Shown one piece after another: positions 52,497 through 61,113 of a DNA stretch of 64,000 nucleotides. Position numbers and translations under genes: made by a program. The DNA comes from Flavobacteriaceae bacterium (lineage in GTDB: Bacteria > Bacteroidota > Bacteroidia > Flavobacteriales > Flavobacteriaceae), in contig JABHSQ010000005.1 in the NCBI GenBank assembly GCA_018669795.1, positions 248,001-312,000 of the forward strand, written 5' to 3'. Within the stretch, counting starts at the first letter, position 1. Each line of letters starts with the position of its first letter. The notes beneath the pieces are model-generated. The model made no database searches and was not told where the DNA came from. It worked only from the letters and a program-made list of their open reading frames with translations.

Positions 52497-53444
52497 TTAT
52501 TTAAATAGGCTTGTGATGCTATCTTGTTGAATAGGTGCCTGGTCAAAATTACTCCATTCTGTCCAAGATCCATCATAATTTTTTACATTTTTATAAGCTA
52601 ATAATTGAGTAAGCACAAATGTTGTATGTGCTGAACGCACACCACTATGGCAATAGACAATAATAGTATCATTTTTTGAAACACCAAATTTCTTATATAT
52701 TTTATCTAGTTCTTCTATCGATTTTATTTTTTTATCACCGTTATAATCTACAGCTACAGACCAATCAATACTTATGCTGTTTGGTATTCTTCCTCCTTTT
52801 GAAGCCCCATTCTTCTGTCTTTTCCCAGTAAATTCATCAGTAGTTCTAGTGTCCAATATCAGTGTTTTATTTGTGATAGCTTCTAGCATTTCTTCTTTTG
52901 AACCATAGTACTTCATAGAAGGTTTTTCAGGTAATTTAAATAGTGTTTTTTGCACCAAAGGCACTTCTGTGGAAATAGCGCCATTATGCAATTTCCAAGC
53001 TGCAATTCCCCCATGAAATAATCTCACATTTGTAAAATCATAATTCTGCAAGATCCACCATAATCTTGAAGAATCACAGAGTCCATTATCATCATAAATG
53101 ATGATGGTATCACTTTTATTTACACCTAGACGGCCTAACAAGGTCTCCATTTGCTCTTTTCCAGCCATCATCCCCTTATAAGGATAGGAGGCATCTTCTA
53201 GGTCTGTTCGCCATATATTTAAAGCTCCCTTGATATGTTCTTTTTTATAAAATTCAGATTTTCTAAAATCTAAAATCTTAATATTTGGTTCTTTGACTAT
53301 TTTTAGCAACTCATCTACTTCAATTAAGTAGTTGGTTTCTATATTTTTTTTAGCCTGCTCAATCACATCTATTTTAACTATTTTTTCTTCTTTACAAGCT
53401 GTAAAAGAGAGTATTAACACCACGAAACTAATTCTCCAAGTCAT
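52497..53444 (-). CDS. Tandem-rhodanese sulfurtransferase lipoprotein
   Basis: 315 residues with lipobox LSFTAC (Cys about 17). Two rhodanese domains: an N-terminal one (IKILDFRKSEFYKKEHIKGA, DDNGLCDSSRLWW) and a catalytic C-terminal one with the active-site loop CHSGVRSAH. This is the thiosulfate sulfurtransferase / SseA layout. Lipid anchoring puts it on the periplasmic side, where it can release sulfite from thiosulfate or persulfides. It overlaps the cytochrome gene by 17 bases. Confidence 0.9.
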   Translation of the reverse strand: MTWRISFVVLILSFTACKEEKIVKIDVIEQAKKNIETNYLIEVDELLKIVKEPNIKILDFRKSEFYKKEHIKGALNIWRTDLEDASYPYKGMMAGKEQMETLLGRLGVNKSDTIIIYDDNGLCDSSRLWWILQNYDFTNVRLFHGGIAAWKLHNGAISTEVPLVQKTLFKLPEKPSMKYYGSKEEMLEAITNKTLILDTRTTDEFTGKRQKNGASKGGRIPNSISIDWSVAVDYNGDKKIKSIEELDKIYKKFGVSKNDTIIVYCHSGVRSAHTTFVLTQLLAYKNVKNYDGSWTEWSNFDQAPIQQDSITSLFK

Positions 53445-53898
53445 ACCATGTTATATTTGTTAAGTTTTCGCGCCTACCTGTATCTTCAAAAGGATAATTA
53501 GTAACTAGATAATTCACTATGATCTCTTGATCAAGACCTAAATCCCATAAATTTTGTGTTTCCTGCATCCATATAATCGTTGCATTCCAATGTTCTTTAC
53601 TCATTCTGTTTTGTGTGACTAATTTTGCTGAATGGCAGTTGGTACAATTATTAATAACCGTCATTAATCCATCTGCATCAACAAATCCCGTTCGTAGGTG
53701 AATCCCATTTTCTATAATGTCCTCGTCTACCTCCTTTAATGAAGTAGCTGTTTCTGTGCGATCCTTAAATGCTGAAAAATTTGGGTCAAATACATAGTAT
53801 GTCATTAGCACTCCAACCATCATAAATAAACAAAAGCCTGCCATCATTAAATGATAGAGGATTTTGACGGATTTTTTAAATTCTTCTCCTTTGTTCAT
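53428..53898 (-). CDS. Membrane-anchored c-type cytochrome (SorB-like)
   Basis: 156 residues. One N-terminal membrane segment (about 15-33) and a single heme-c site NCTNCHSAKL (about 90-99) with a possible Met ligand downstream. It begins exactly one base before the sulfite dehydrogenase stop region and overlaps the rhodanese gene. Its place directly after a SorA-type enzyme identifies it as the likely electron acceptor, delivering electrons to the respiratory chain. The family is inferred from this neighbourhood; the sequence outside the heme site is not diagnostic. Confidence 0.85.
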   Translation of the reverse strand: MNKGEEFKKSVKILYHLMMAGFCLFMMVGVLMTYYVFDPNFSAFKDRTETATSLKEVDEDIIENGIHLRTGFVDADGLMTVINNCTNCHSAKLVTQNRMSKEHWNATIIWMQETQNLWDLGLDQEIIVNYLVTNYPFEDTGRRENLTNITWYDLEN

Positions 53899-55119
53899 TT
53901 AGCTAACTTTGATAGCAATTCGATGACAGGCATTATTTAAATATCCTTTTGGATTCCAACCTGGCACTAACATTGGTTGTTTTATATCTTGTGTATCTGT
54001 TGCTCTAGCCCAAACCTCATAGTATCCTTTTTTAGGAAATTCTACCCTTCCCGAAAAATGTTGCCAAGCTAAACGATTTGCAGGTTTTTCAATGGAACAC
54101 TCTTTCCAAGTGGATCCAAAATCTATCGAATATTCCATTTTTGTAACTTCTAATTCTCCAGCCCAAGCATGGCCTCTAATATTTAAAGAAGCGCCTTCTT
54201 TAATGATAGCACCAGATTTAGGGTATGTTATTAATGATTTTACAGGCATAGACTCTATAATACACATATCCTCATCCTTCACCTTTTCTCCTGGAGCAAC
54301 TGGGTCACAAGGTACTCGATAGGCTGTACCTATCATTTTTGCACCATCGTGTATTTTGTTTCTAATACTGATGCGATTTATCCACTTCCCAGAAACTGAT
54401 GCAGGCCAACCTCCAGCAACCAACCGCAATGGATAACCGTGCACTAAAGGAATATCCTTGCCATTCATCTTAAAAGCTACTAAGGTTTCGTCTTGAAGTG
54501 ACTTTAACATTGGAGCACCTCTTGAAATAGGTTCCTTATTAGGAGCTCCACTTAAATGCACATCGGCAGCATGGTAGCCAATGTAAACGGCATCATTTTT
54601 AATTCCTGCATCTTCTAAAACATCGCGCAATCGAACTCCTGTCCACCTAGCACAATGCACAGCGCCTATAGTCCATTGGTTTCCTTTTGCTGGCGGATTA
54701 AATTCGCTTCTTCCATTCCCTCCGCATTCTAAAGTTAGCTGATAGGTATGCTGTTTAAATTTAGATTTTAGTTCCGTAAGCGTATATTTTTTTTCTTTTA
54801 CTACCGACGCTCCGTCAATGGTGAGTGTCCAACTTAATGGTTCTATACCTTCCGGAATTAATCCATTGTTTCTAATAAACATTGCAGAATTTGGTGTGAT
54901 TTTATCATCGAGCAAATGTGCTTGAGCTTCCATATTCCAAGGTTTATCATTTAATAGGACCATTTCCTTTTTCTTATGAAACATCTTAAAGGGATCTGGT
55001 TCTTCTAACGCTAATGGATTATATCCTTCTAGCATATTAAATCCAAAAACAATTTCAGCTCCAATTAAAGCAGTAAATGAGCTTAATGTTGTTTTTTTAA
55101 CAAAATCTCTTCTCTTCAA
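53899..55119 (-). CDS. Molybdenum sulfite dehydrogenase/oxidase (SorA-like), Tat-exported
   Basis: 406 residues from a TTG at 55119, chosen because it starts exactly with a Tat signal (LKRRDFVKKTTLSSFTALIG); the frame runs open to an ATG at 55308, but those 63 extra residues look non-coding. Moco domain: Mo-ligand Cys in TLECGGNGRSEF, HCARWTGVRLRDVL and VHGYPLRLVAGGWPASVSGKW, followed by an Ig-like dimerisation domain (GASLNIRGHAWAGE, MEYSIDFGSTW). It oxidises sulfite to sulfate in the periplasm and passes electrons to the adjacent cytochrome. First gene of the run. Confidence 0.9.
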   Translation of the reverse strand: MKRRDFVKKTTLSSFTALIGAEIVFGFNMLEGYNPLALEEPDPFKMFHKKKEMVLLNDKPWNMEAQAHLLDDKITPNSAMFIRNNGLIPEGIEPLSWTLTIDGASVVKEKKYTLTELKSKFKQHTYQLTLECGGNGRSEFNPPAKGNQWTIGAVHCARWTGVRLRDVLEDAGIKNDAVYIGYHAADVHLSGAPNKEPISRGAPMLKSLQDETLVAFKMNGKDIPLVHGYPLRLVAGGWPASVSGKWINRISIRNKIHDGAKMIGTAYRVPCDPVAPGEKVKDEDMCIIESMPVKSLITYPKSGAIIKEGASLNIRGHAWAGELEVTKMEYSIDFGSTWKECSIEKPANRLAWQHFSGRVEFPKKGYYEVWARATDTQDIKQPMLVPGWNPKGYLNNACHRIAIKVS

Positions 55120-55335
55120 AACGATAAATTTATTTGTTCTTCGGGTAAATTTAAACAATATATTATTGTAATGCTTTTTTATTATCTTTAAATATTTATG
55201 GGTTCCATTAAAAAGAAAACGAATCAATTTCGGATTGACAATTTTAAATCTTGTTTTAATTTTCACTTTTGATTCTTTTCTGTCGCATATTCTAATTAAT
55301 TTATACATAGTAATTTTAATAATAAAACCAACATT

Positions 55336-55908
55336 ATGAAACGAGTACGATTAGAAATTGATGAAGTACAAATTCATAGACCAAAAAAAAGATGGAAACT
55401 TTATTTTGTTGTTCTCGCAGAACATCCAACCGATAGCGATAAAATGATTATGACCACCTTACCTCAACATCCTTTTAAATTGAGTAAAAAGCATAACAAT
55501 TCCTTTCAGTTTGACACGAATGAATCTGGATCGGAAGGATTATTTGTGCTGAGCAGAGAACTGGCCGATGACAGAGAATTGAATGTTCACCTATATTTAA
55601 GGCATACCAGAGAATCTACCCGAGATTTAGGAGCGGTATTAAAAGATGTTGAAAGTGGAATTGGAGGTGATTCGTTTGGGATTGTTACTGATATCGTAGG
55701 AACAACAATAGTTCCCTGGTTAGTAATTGCTAAGAAAGCAGTTCCTTTAATCGGAAGAATTTTATCAAAATTACCGGATAGAGATTTTGGTTTTCTAAGT
55801 GCTTTTGAAAGGTTTGGAAGTGAATTTGAACAAACCTATGAAATTGACAGAGAAAAAAAATTTAGTGGAGATGCCTCTTTAGTATATAGCTGGTCTATTG
55901 ATGAATAA
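55336..55908 (+). CDS. Conserved-looking protein of unknown function
   Basis: 190 residues, no signal peptide. I do not recognise it. The N-terminal 90 residues are beta-rich and polar (VRLEIDEVQIHRPKKRWKLY, DTNESGSEGLFVLSRE). A short hydrophobic stretch GIVTDIVGTTIVPWLVIAKK (about 118-137) follows, then a polar C-terminus. The overall look, a beta-sandwich plus a short amphipathic segment, resembles C2-like or membrane-perturbing domains, but this is only an impression. Divergent from the sulfite operon, followed by a repeat copy. Confidence 0.7.
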   Translation: MKRVRLEIDEVQIHRPKKRWKLYFVVLAEHPTDSDKMIMTTLPQHPFKLSKKHNNSFQFDTNESGSEGLFVLSRELADDRELNVHLYLRHTRESTRDLGAVLKDVESGIGGDSFGIVTDIVGTTIVPWLVIAKKAVPLIGRILSKLPDRDFGFLSAFERFGSEFEQTYEIDREKKFSGDASLVYSWSIDE

Positions 55909-55935
55909 TTTTTTTTACTGTTAACAAGGCCCTTT

Positions 55936-55980
55936 GATATAGTTCAAACTTGTCATTGAGTGTTCAGATTGCAAGACGAA
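55936..55980. repeat. Dispersed repeat, copy 2 (left half)
   Basis: About 30 bases (from TTCAAACT through GTCATTGAGTGTTC to GATTGCAA) match copy 1 with two differences. The right arm of the hairpin is lost and replaced by the upstream region of the next gene. Confidence 0.6.
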
Positions 55981-55982
55981 AT

Positions 55983-56014
55983 AATCTTATTTTCTTATAT
56001 TTACATAAAAATTA
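55983..56014 (+). promoter_or_regulatory. Duplicated promoter region, copy A
   Basis: 32 bases match 56485-56516 with two differences and include a TATATTTA box at 55996-56003 (TAnnTTTx). It lies directly before the small secreted protein gene at 56026. Confidence 0.5.
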
Positions 56015-56025
56015 AAACATCCAAA

Positions 56026-56412
56026 ATGAGAAAATTACTTTATTTAGTATTAATGTTAACGTTCACAGGATTATACGCACAAGAGGTTCCAGCACAAGAG
56101 ACAACTTCATTTGAAGTATTAGATGGACATGGCAAACCAGTTAGCACAAGCTTTGTAAACCTAGATAAAGCAAGGAGTATCTCTAATGAGATTATAGAGA
56201 AAGTATATATATCAGCACTTCAAAAGACGAAGTCAAGCTTAAATTCACCTTTATCATTCGTACCTGTGGAGGTTAAAATGATACTAGCTAAAGATCAATT
56301 AATAATAGCTTTTAAGGTTTATGTAAAAAATCATTACGGTGATGAGCAAGAGGTTAATGTACTAACGATATACACAGATAAAGGAGTGTTTGTTAGTTAT
56401 ATGAATTATTAA
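56026..56412 (+). CDS. Small secreted protein of unknown function
   Basis: 128 residues from the ATG at 56026 (MRKLLYLVLMLTFTGLYAQ), which gives a clean signal peptide; the longer frame to 55960 runs through the promoter box. The mature part is about 108 residues with a helix (ARSISNEIIEKVYISAL) and several strands. I do not recognise the family. It shares a near-identical promoter with the next gene, which suggests co-regulation. Confidence 0.7.
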   Translation: MRKLLYLVLMLTFTGLYAQEVPAQETTSFEVLDGHGKPVSTSFVNLDKARSISNEIIEKVYISALQKTKSSLNSPLSFVPVEVKMILAKDQLIIAFKVYVKNHYGDEQEVNVLTIYTDKGVFVSYMNY

Positions 56413-56484
56413 AAAGAACTAAACAATACCTAATACATCAAAGCCTTTTCAGAAATGTTAGGGTTTTTTTATAAAAAACATTCA

Positions 56485-56516
56485 AATCATATTTTCTTAT
56501 ATTTACAGAAAAATTA
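56485..56516 (+). promoter_or_regulatory. Duplicated promoter region, copy B
   Basis: A near copy of 55983-56014 with a TATATTTA box at 56498-56505, placed 30 bases before the BspA-like gene. Confidence 0.5.
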
Positions 56517-56527
56517 GCTCCATCAAC

Positions 56528-57025
56528 ATGAAAAAACTTATCTATTTATCCTTAACTATTTTACTCGTTTCTTTTACAAACGGTAATAGCGGCATATTAA
56601 TTCCTGAATCCATTTTTGATGCAGACAACCCAGTCTATATTGCTGATAATGGTATCACTATTAAGGCAAAAGAATGGGCAAAAACTGGTGCTACTGGAAC
56701 TATAGAGGGCCTTATTTATACCGTTGTGGATGAAGAAATGTTAAGAGAAATATTGGCTAATGAAAAAGATGTTAGCACAATAGCCACTACGAAAGTGACA
56801 GATATGTCTGCGATGTTTTATGGTGCTGAAACTTTTAACCAAGTTATTGGAAATTGGGATGTAACTAACGTGACAACTGTGCATAGCATGTTTTATGGCG
56901 CTACTTCTTTTAATCAAGACTTAAGTGCTTGGGATTTTGATACTGTTACAGACTGTGCTAAATTTAGTTATGACACTCCTCAATGGAGCATGCAAAAGCC
57001 TGTTTTTACTAATTGTAAGCCTTAA
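56528..57025 (+). CDS. Short BspA-like (DUF285) leucine-rich surface protein
   Basis: 165 residues with a signal peptide ending about FTNGNS. Two BspA/DUF285 repeats are visible: VTDMSAMFYGAETFNQVIGN and VTTVHSMFYGATSFNQDLSA, then the family's closing piece (CAKFSYDTPQW, FTNCKP). BspA-like proteins are usually several hundred residues with many repeats and bind host or matrix proteins. This one is a minimal version without T9SS sorting domain or lipobox. Its closing cap is intact, so it may be a natural short form rather than a fragment. Confidence 0.82.
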   Translation: MKKLIYLSLTILLVSFTNGNSGILIPESIFDADNPVYIADNGITIKAKEWAKTGATGTIEGLIYTVVDEEMLREILANEKDVSTIATTKVTDMSAMFYGAETFNQVIGNWDVTNVTTVHSMFYGATSFNQDLSAWDFDTVTDCAKFSYDTPQWSMQKPVFTNCKP

Positions 57026-57069
57026 CTAACTCTGCAAAAACAGAAATTAATAAAAAACATATCTATACA

Positions 57070-57252
57070 TTATTGCCCTATAGGGATTACAGAAAAAGAG
57101 TGTAATGTATGGTCTTCAATCATCAAGTCAAACTCAAGGGGATTACAGCAAACAGCACAGTCTTCAATAAAATTTTGATGATTAACAGAGGGATCAATCA
57201 TTTTTAATTGATGTTCCCAACAATGTGGACAGTCAAAATAATGTTCGATCAT
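57070..57252 (-). CDS. CPXCG-motif small cysteine-rich protein
   Basis: 60 residues. CPHCWEHQ near residue 8 and CAVCCNPLEF near residue 32 form the two zinc knuckles of the CPXCG family. DPSVNHQNFIEDC between them matches the family text. A small zinc ribbon, cytosolic, function not known. Confidence 0.88.
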   Translation of the reverse strand: MIEHYFDCPHCWEHQLKMIDPSVNHQNFIEDCAVCCNPLEFDLMIEDHTLHSFSVIPIGQ

Positions 57253-57396
57253 ATCAATATTATAGTTTGCTTTTCAGTTTAGATACTCCTATTGAAATAG
57301 TTTAAGTAAAAATACCACATATTTAATAATGTAGCAATTCCTTTTTTTTATTTTAATAATGAGTAATATTTAATATATTTATAAAAATTAAATACG

Positions 57397-57678
57397 ATGA
57401 ACGCATTATCAGAAAAAATTATTACAGAAAAAATAAAAGATTTTCAAGATTGGACCTATCATGAAAATGCAATTCATACCTCCTTAGAATTTAAGGATTT
57501 TAAAGATGCCTTTTCGGTGATGACACGCATTGCTTTTGAAGCAGAAAAATTAAGTCATCACCCGGATTGGAGCAATGTATATAATACTTTAAATATTAGT
57601 CTTTCAACCCATGATGCTGAGGGTGTAACGGATAAAGATTTTGAATTGGCTAAAATGATTGATGAATTAGTGAGTTAA
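57397..57678 (+). CDS. 4a-hydroxytetrahydrobiopterin dehydratase (PCD/DCoH)
   Basis: 93 residues, normal length. The active-site motif KLSHHPDW (two adjacent His and Trp) and the following NTLNISLSTHDAEGVTDKDF are diagnostic. It regenerates the pterin cofactor after aromatic amino acid hydroxylation; in bacteria without such a hydroxylase it may act in pterin or Moco metabolism. No phenylalanine hydroxylase gene is in the window. Confidence 0.93.
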   Translation: MNALSEKIITEKIKDFQDWTYHENAIHTSLEFKDFKDAFSVMTRIAFEAEKLSHHPDWSNVYNTLNISLSTHDAEGVTDKDFELAKMIDELVS

Positions 57679-57702
57679 TTTAAAATACAACGCACCGGTT
57701 AT

Positions 57703-57743
57703 TGTCTGTTCCGATTGTATATTGAAATGACTTTTAGTACCCT
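57703..57743. repeat. Dispersed repeat, copy 3 (right half)
   Basis: GTTCCGATTG, then TGAAATGACTTT and TACCCTTC in the same order as in copy 1 (with a deletion in the hairpin). It lies 25 bases after the dehydratase stop codon. Confidence 0.55.
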
Positions 57744-57869
57744 TCTGGACAATCCCAAAACTCATAAAATCATTTAAATCATTAATTTTAATCCTAAACC
57801 AATACACTTTTCTTAAATGGACACTCAAGAAGAAGAAAAAATATTTTATAAAAAATAAAACTTAGTAGT

Positions 57870-57974
57870 ATGTGGGGAGCAAATAAATGGACTGACGGTA
57901 TGTTTAAAAAATATTGGTGGCTTATTGTTATCTTAATAATTATTTATATACTTTTTAGAGTAATGAACCCTTAA
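57870..57974 (+). CDS. Tiny single-span membrane protein (34 residues)
   Basis: ATG at 57870, TAA at 57972-57974. The sequence starts MWGANKWTDGMFKKYWW and continues with one hydrophobic segment (LIVILIIIYILFRV). A tryptophan-rich, basic front before a single span is typical of small inner-membrane proteins with the N-terminus inside. No similar family comes to mind. A 13-codon frame (57817-57858) just upstream might be a leader peptide or chance. Confidence 0.45.
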   Translation: MWGANKWTDGMFKKYWWLIVILIIIYILFRVMNP

Positions 57975-58087
57975 TAGGATTATCTAATTGTAGATAAGAA
58001 ACGTCACTAAACTTATCTATACTTAGGATAGAAATTTTCTTTTCCTTCATGTACTTATAATCTAACTATTATCAATAAGTTAAAAGC

Positions 58088-58118
58088 AAAAAAAGAGCAA
58101 CCATTTCTGATTGCTCTT
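58088..58118 (-). terminator. Terminator after the NTF2-like lipoprotein gene
   Basis: An 8-bp stem (58093-58100 with 58111-58118) and a 10-base loop; on the minus strand it is followed by seven T. It lies 55 bases past the stop codon of the minus-strand gene. Confidence 0.75.
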
Positions 58119-58172
58119 ATAGTAGTGAGATCAATACTTAAACTCGAATCTCTATCTTATAAATACGTTTCA

Positions 58173-58685
58173 TTATTCTATCGTTTCTGTTTCTATTACT
58201 TCCACGGGAGCTGGTACCAAAGAATTCATCATACCTCCCAAGTCAAACCAATCTCCACCATTTATGATTTTACCATCTTTAAATTCAAAAGAATGGTAGC
58301 TGGTTAAACTTAATTCTTGTCCAGTTTCTGCAGAAACAGAGGTCCATGTTCCATAAACACGGGTGCTGCCATCGGGAACACCGGTTTCGGTATCTACACC
58401 AGGCAACCAATAATCTGCGGTAAATACCATATTATCAAATCCCGCTTGATATCCAAGAATAGCAGCTTTTACTTCTTCTATGCCACCGATTCCCATTCCA
58501 TAACCAGGCATGTGCCATGTTAAGTCATCGTGCAGATAAGTAAACATTTCTTCTGCATTTTCAGTTTCATGTAGTTTAAAATATGCCTTTGCAGCTTCCG
58601 TGTTTTTTTCAAATTCGGCATGTTTTCCATTTGAACAAGCTACTGCCATAACACCTGCAATTAAAAGGATTGATAATTTTTTCAT
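58173..58685 (-). CDS. NTF2/SnoaL-like lipoprotein
   Basis: 170 residues from the ATG at 58685, with lipobox VMAVAC (Cys about 17); the longer frame to 58763 adds 26 residues in front of the signal and is rejected. The body has the NTF2-like cone fold pattern: AAKAYFKLHETENAEEMFTY, LTWHMPGYGMG, VYGTWTSVSAETG, SYHSFEFKDGKI. Such proteins bind small molecules or act as isomerases; no catalytic pair is assigned here. Envelope-located. Single gene with terminator. Confidence 0.85.
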   Translation of the reverse strand: MKKLSILLIAGVMAVACSNGKHAEFEKNTEAAKAYFKLHETENAEEMFTYLHDDLTWHMPGYGMGIGGIEEVKAAILGYQAGFDNMVFTADYWLPGVDTETGVPDGSTRVYGTWTSVSAETGQELSLTSYHSFEFKDGKIINGGDWFDLGGMMNSLVPAPVEVIETETIE

Positions 58686-58885
58686 AATTAATTGTTTTAG
58701 ATTAATAGTCACTAAATGTAATAAATTACATTGAACCAAACAAATATGAATTTCAGATATCAATAAGATTTCTTATTATAATCCTAAGTATGACTTTATA
58801 AAAGGGCTTAAAGTACGCTGAGTTAAAAGAAACTGATTTGTATAATTAGGTCTTATTTAGGTTTTAACATACAGGAGTGCTTTTG

Positions 58886-60790
58886 TTATTTGTTACCGTC
58901 ACTTGAATTGGAGACTATTGGCAGCCTTATCTGTGAGGTATAATTTGAAGAATGATGTATCTTATTATGAGCGATTACACTTTCTATTTCATCATAGTTG
59001 TTACCTCCTGTATTCAAATTACGAGCAAAACGAGGAAAATTACTACTTGATATTTCAATGCGTATGCGATGTCCTTTTTTAAAAAAATTACTGGTTGACA
59101 TGGGGGTCAAATCTAATTGATAGACCTTGCCGTTCTCCATAAATACTTCTTTGTCATAACCTTCCCGATACCTTACACGCTGTATGGTTTCATCCAAATT
59201 ATATGCTGTTCCATCAGGATATACATCGATGAGTTTGATGGTAAAATCAGTGTCTTTTGCATCAGAAGATACATACAGTTTAGCTTCAATAAAACCTGAA
59301 ACTTCTATGCCTTCTTCTAAAATATCGGTGCTGTAAATCAAAATATCATTTCTCGTTTCCATTTGTTGTTGATCGAATGCACCTCCTTTAATTGCATTTC
59401 CTGTACAGCATACATTACCACCATAAGAAGGCACTGGTTTCATTGGATCATAAGTAAAACTATCTGGACTATCAAAATTTGCTTTTGATGTTGATAATTT
59501 TCCGTCCCCAAAAAAGCTATTGGCTTGCCCATTACTTTTTAAATAATAGCTCGTTAATTTAGCGTTTTCTGGAGGCCAAGTTTCTGACGCTTGCCACTTA
59601 TTGCTTCCCATTGTATAATATTGCACTCTTGGTATTTTCGCTTTAAAATCATTTTGTACTCCTTTTAGCCAAAAGTCAAACCATAGATAAATTTGTTCTT
59701 CATAGTTAAGTCTTGCATCTCCAACATTTCGTTCTCCGACAATAGTATTTTCAGTTGCTCGTTTATAGCGACAATGTAAAGTTGGTGCTATCACTAAGTA
59801 TTGATTATCGCTGATTGATTTGTTTTTAGCATTATTTCTAACGTGATTAAATAAGGCTAAATTTGGACTTATAGACACATCGTACCAAGAAGCGAACCAA
59901 AAACTTGGAACAGCAATTTCCATATCATCATGGTAAATCCCTCCATTAAACCAAGCTTCATCATTTGGTTTTCGGCGTATCATTTTATCAAAAACTTCAT
60001 TTTTACCATTTATGTTTTTTAGAATATCCTGAATGGGTAAATGATTTAAAGCTGCTGCCATATCTACTAGTGGATTTTCGGGTGCTAAATCGTAAAACCT
60101 GGAAATTCTAATTAAATCTTCCTGACTAGCTCCAGCTGGAATTCGGGGTTTAAACTTATCATGTTCTACACTATATAACCAAGAAAAGAATAACATTTGT
60201 TCTACACCGCCACGATACCAATTTCCCTGTTCGTTGATTTCACCAACCCGTCCAACACCAGCGCCATAACCTTGAGCCACCATTGCTGCATGAGAAGGAT
60301 GGTCTAAAGCGGCAACTGCCATTTGCCATTCGGCAGTAGAAGAACAACCCACAGTACCTATTTTACCATTGGACCAAGATTGATTTTTCATCCAGGTAAA
60401 TGCATCATAGCCATCGGTTAATGGAACTCCTAAAATATCCCATTCTCCTTCTGAAAAATAACGTCCACGTTCATTTTGAACTACATAAGCATAACCTCTT
60501 TTAACTGCTTCTAACGCCTTTTTAGCTGTTCTTGTTTTTTGTTTTCCATCTCCCCAGGAATTGAAATTATAAGGAGTTCGTGAAAAAATAATAGGCACTT
60601 TTTTATCCGTTTTAGGACGATAAATATCAGTAGCTAAACGAATACCATCTCGCATTGGTATCATTATTTTTTGATCTATAATAGCAATTTCTTCAAGTTC
60701 TTGAAAAACTTTTTCTTGTGCATGAAGATCAAAATTATCTATAAAGAAACAAGCAAGTACCAACGAAATTAAAATAGTGTGTTTTTTCAT
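58886..60790 (-). CDS. CocE/NonD-family (X-Pro dipeptidyl-peptidase-like) secreted hydrolase
   Basis: 634 residues with a signal peptide ending near LHAQ. Alpha/beta hydrolase domain: [15 protein letters not shown] near the start, [14 protein letters not shown], nucleophile region [14 protein letters not shown] (about 165) and [10 protein letters not shown] with the likely His region. A C-terminal jelly-roll domain follows ([36 protein letters not shown]). Relatives include cocaine esterase, alpha-amino-acid ester hydrolases and glutaryl-7-ACA acylases. The nucleophile motif departs from the usual GxSYxG by having SST after GC. Periplasmic. Confidence 0.9.
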   Translation of the reverse strand: MKKHTILISLVLACFFIDNFDLHAQEKVFQELEEIAIIDQKIMIPMRDGIRLATDIYRPKTDKKVPIIFSRTPYNFNSWGDGKQKTRTAKKALEAVKRGYAYVVQNERGRYFSEGEWDILGVPLTDGYDAFTWMKNQSWSNGKIGTVGCSSTAEWQMAVAALDHPSHAAMVAQGYGAGVGRVGEINEQGNWYRGGVEQMLFFSWLYSVEHDKFKPRIPAGASQEDLIRISRFYDLAPENPLVDMAAALNHLPIQDILKNINGKNEVFDKMIRRKPNDEAWFNGGIYHDDMEIAVPSFWFASWYDVSISPNLALFNHVRNNAKNKSISDNQYLVIAPTLHCRYKRATENTIVGERNVGDARLNYEEQIYLWFDFWLKGVQNDFKAKIPRVQYYTMGSNKWQASETWPPENAKLTSYYLKSNGQANSFFGDGKLSTSKANFDSPDSFTYDPMKPVPSYGGNVCCTGNAIKGGAFDQQQMETRNDILIYSTDILEEGIEVSGFIEAKLYVSSDAKDTDFTIKLIDVYPDGTAYNLDETIQRVRYREGYDKEVFMENGKVYQLDLTPMSTSNFFKKGHRIRIEISSSNFPRFARNLNTGGNNYDEIESVIAHNKIHHSSNYTSQIRLPIVSNSSDGNK

Positions 60791-61113
60791 TTTATTAATC
60801 TTTTTTTTGATGTGCTATAACATTTAGATAAAAACACAAGTGTGTTTATAGTTGATATAGATAGCTGCAAAGCTAATAAATTTTTAAGGAGCCTTTTGGA
60901 CATGGTGTAAATACAACACAGAAAGTTTAAATTGACGCACATCGACTAAAATCATGTATTAAAAGATGCTATGCTTGTATTTATTTACTCTTTGAGCTTC
61001 TTACATTCCATTTTTCATCTTCTATCTGTATGAATCTGAAAAAAATCGCAACGTGTTTTTAGATTTTATATAAACATTCAATCTGCTCGATAATTTAGAG
61101 AAACCGCAATTTA
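60791..61113. other. Non-coding spacer with one short inverted repeat
   Basis: 323 bases without a supported gene. AAACAC (60832-60837) and GTGTTT (60842-60847) form a 6-bp inverted repeat with a 4-base spacer, 42 bases upstream of the CocE-type gene, and might be an operator. Nothing else stands out. Confidence 0.4.

Noticed and set aside
55120-55308. Upstream extension of the sulfite dehydrogenase to an ATG at 55308
   Set aside because: The 63 extra residues are low-complexity Lys/Ile/Asn text and would bury the Tat signal; the TTG at 55119 places the twin Arg at residues 3-4.
58125-58307. 60-codon plus-strand frame
   Set aside because: Antisense to the end of the NTF2-like lipoprotein gene and without a signal or motif; shadow of the real gene.
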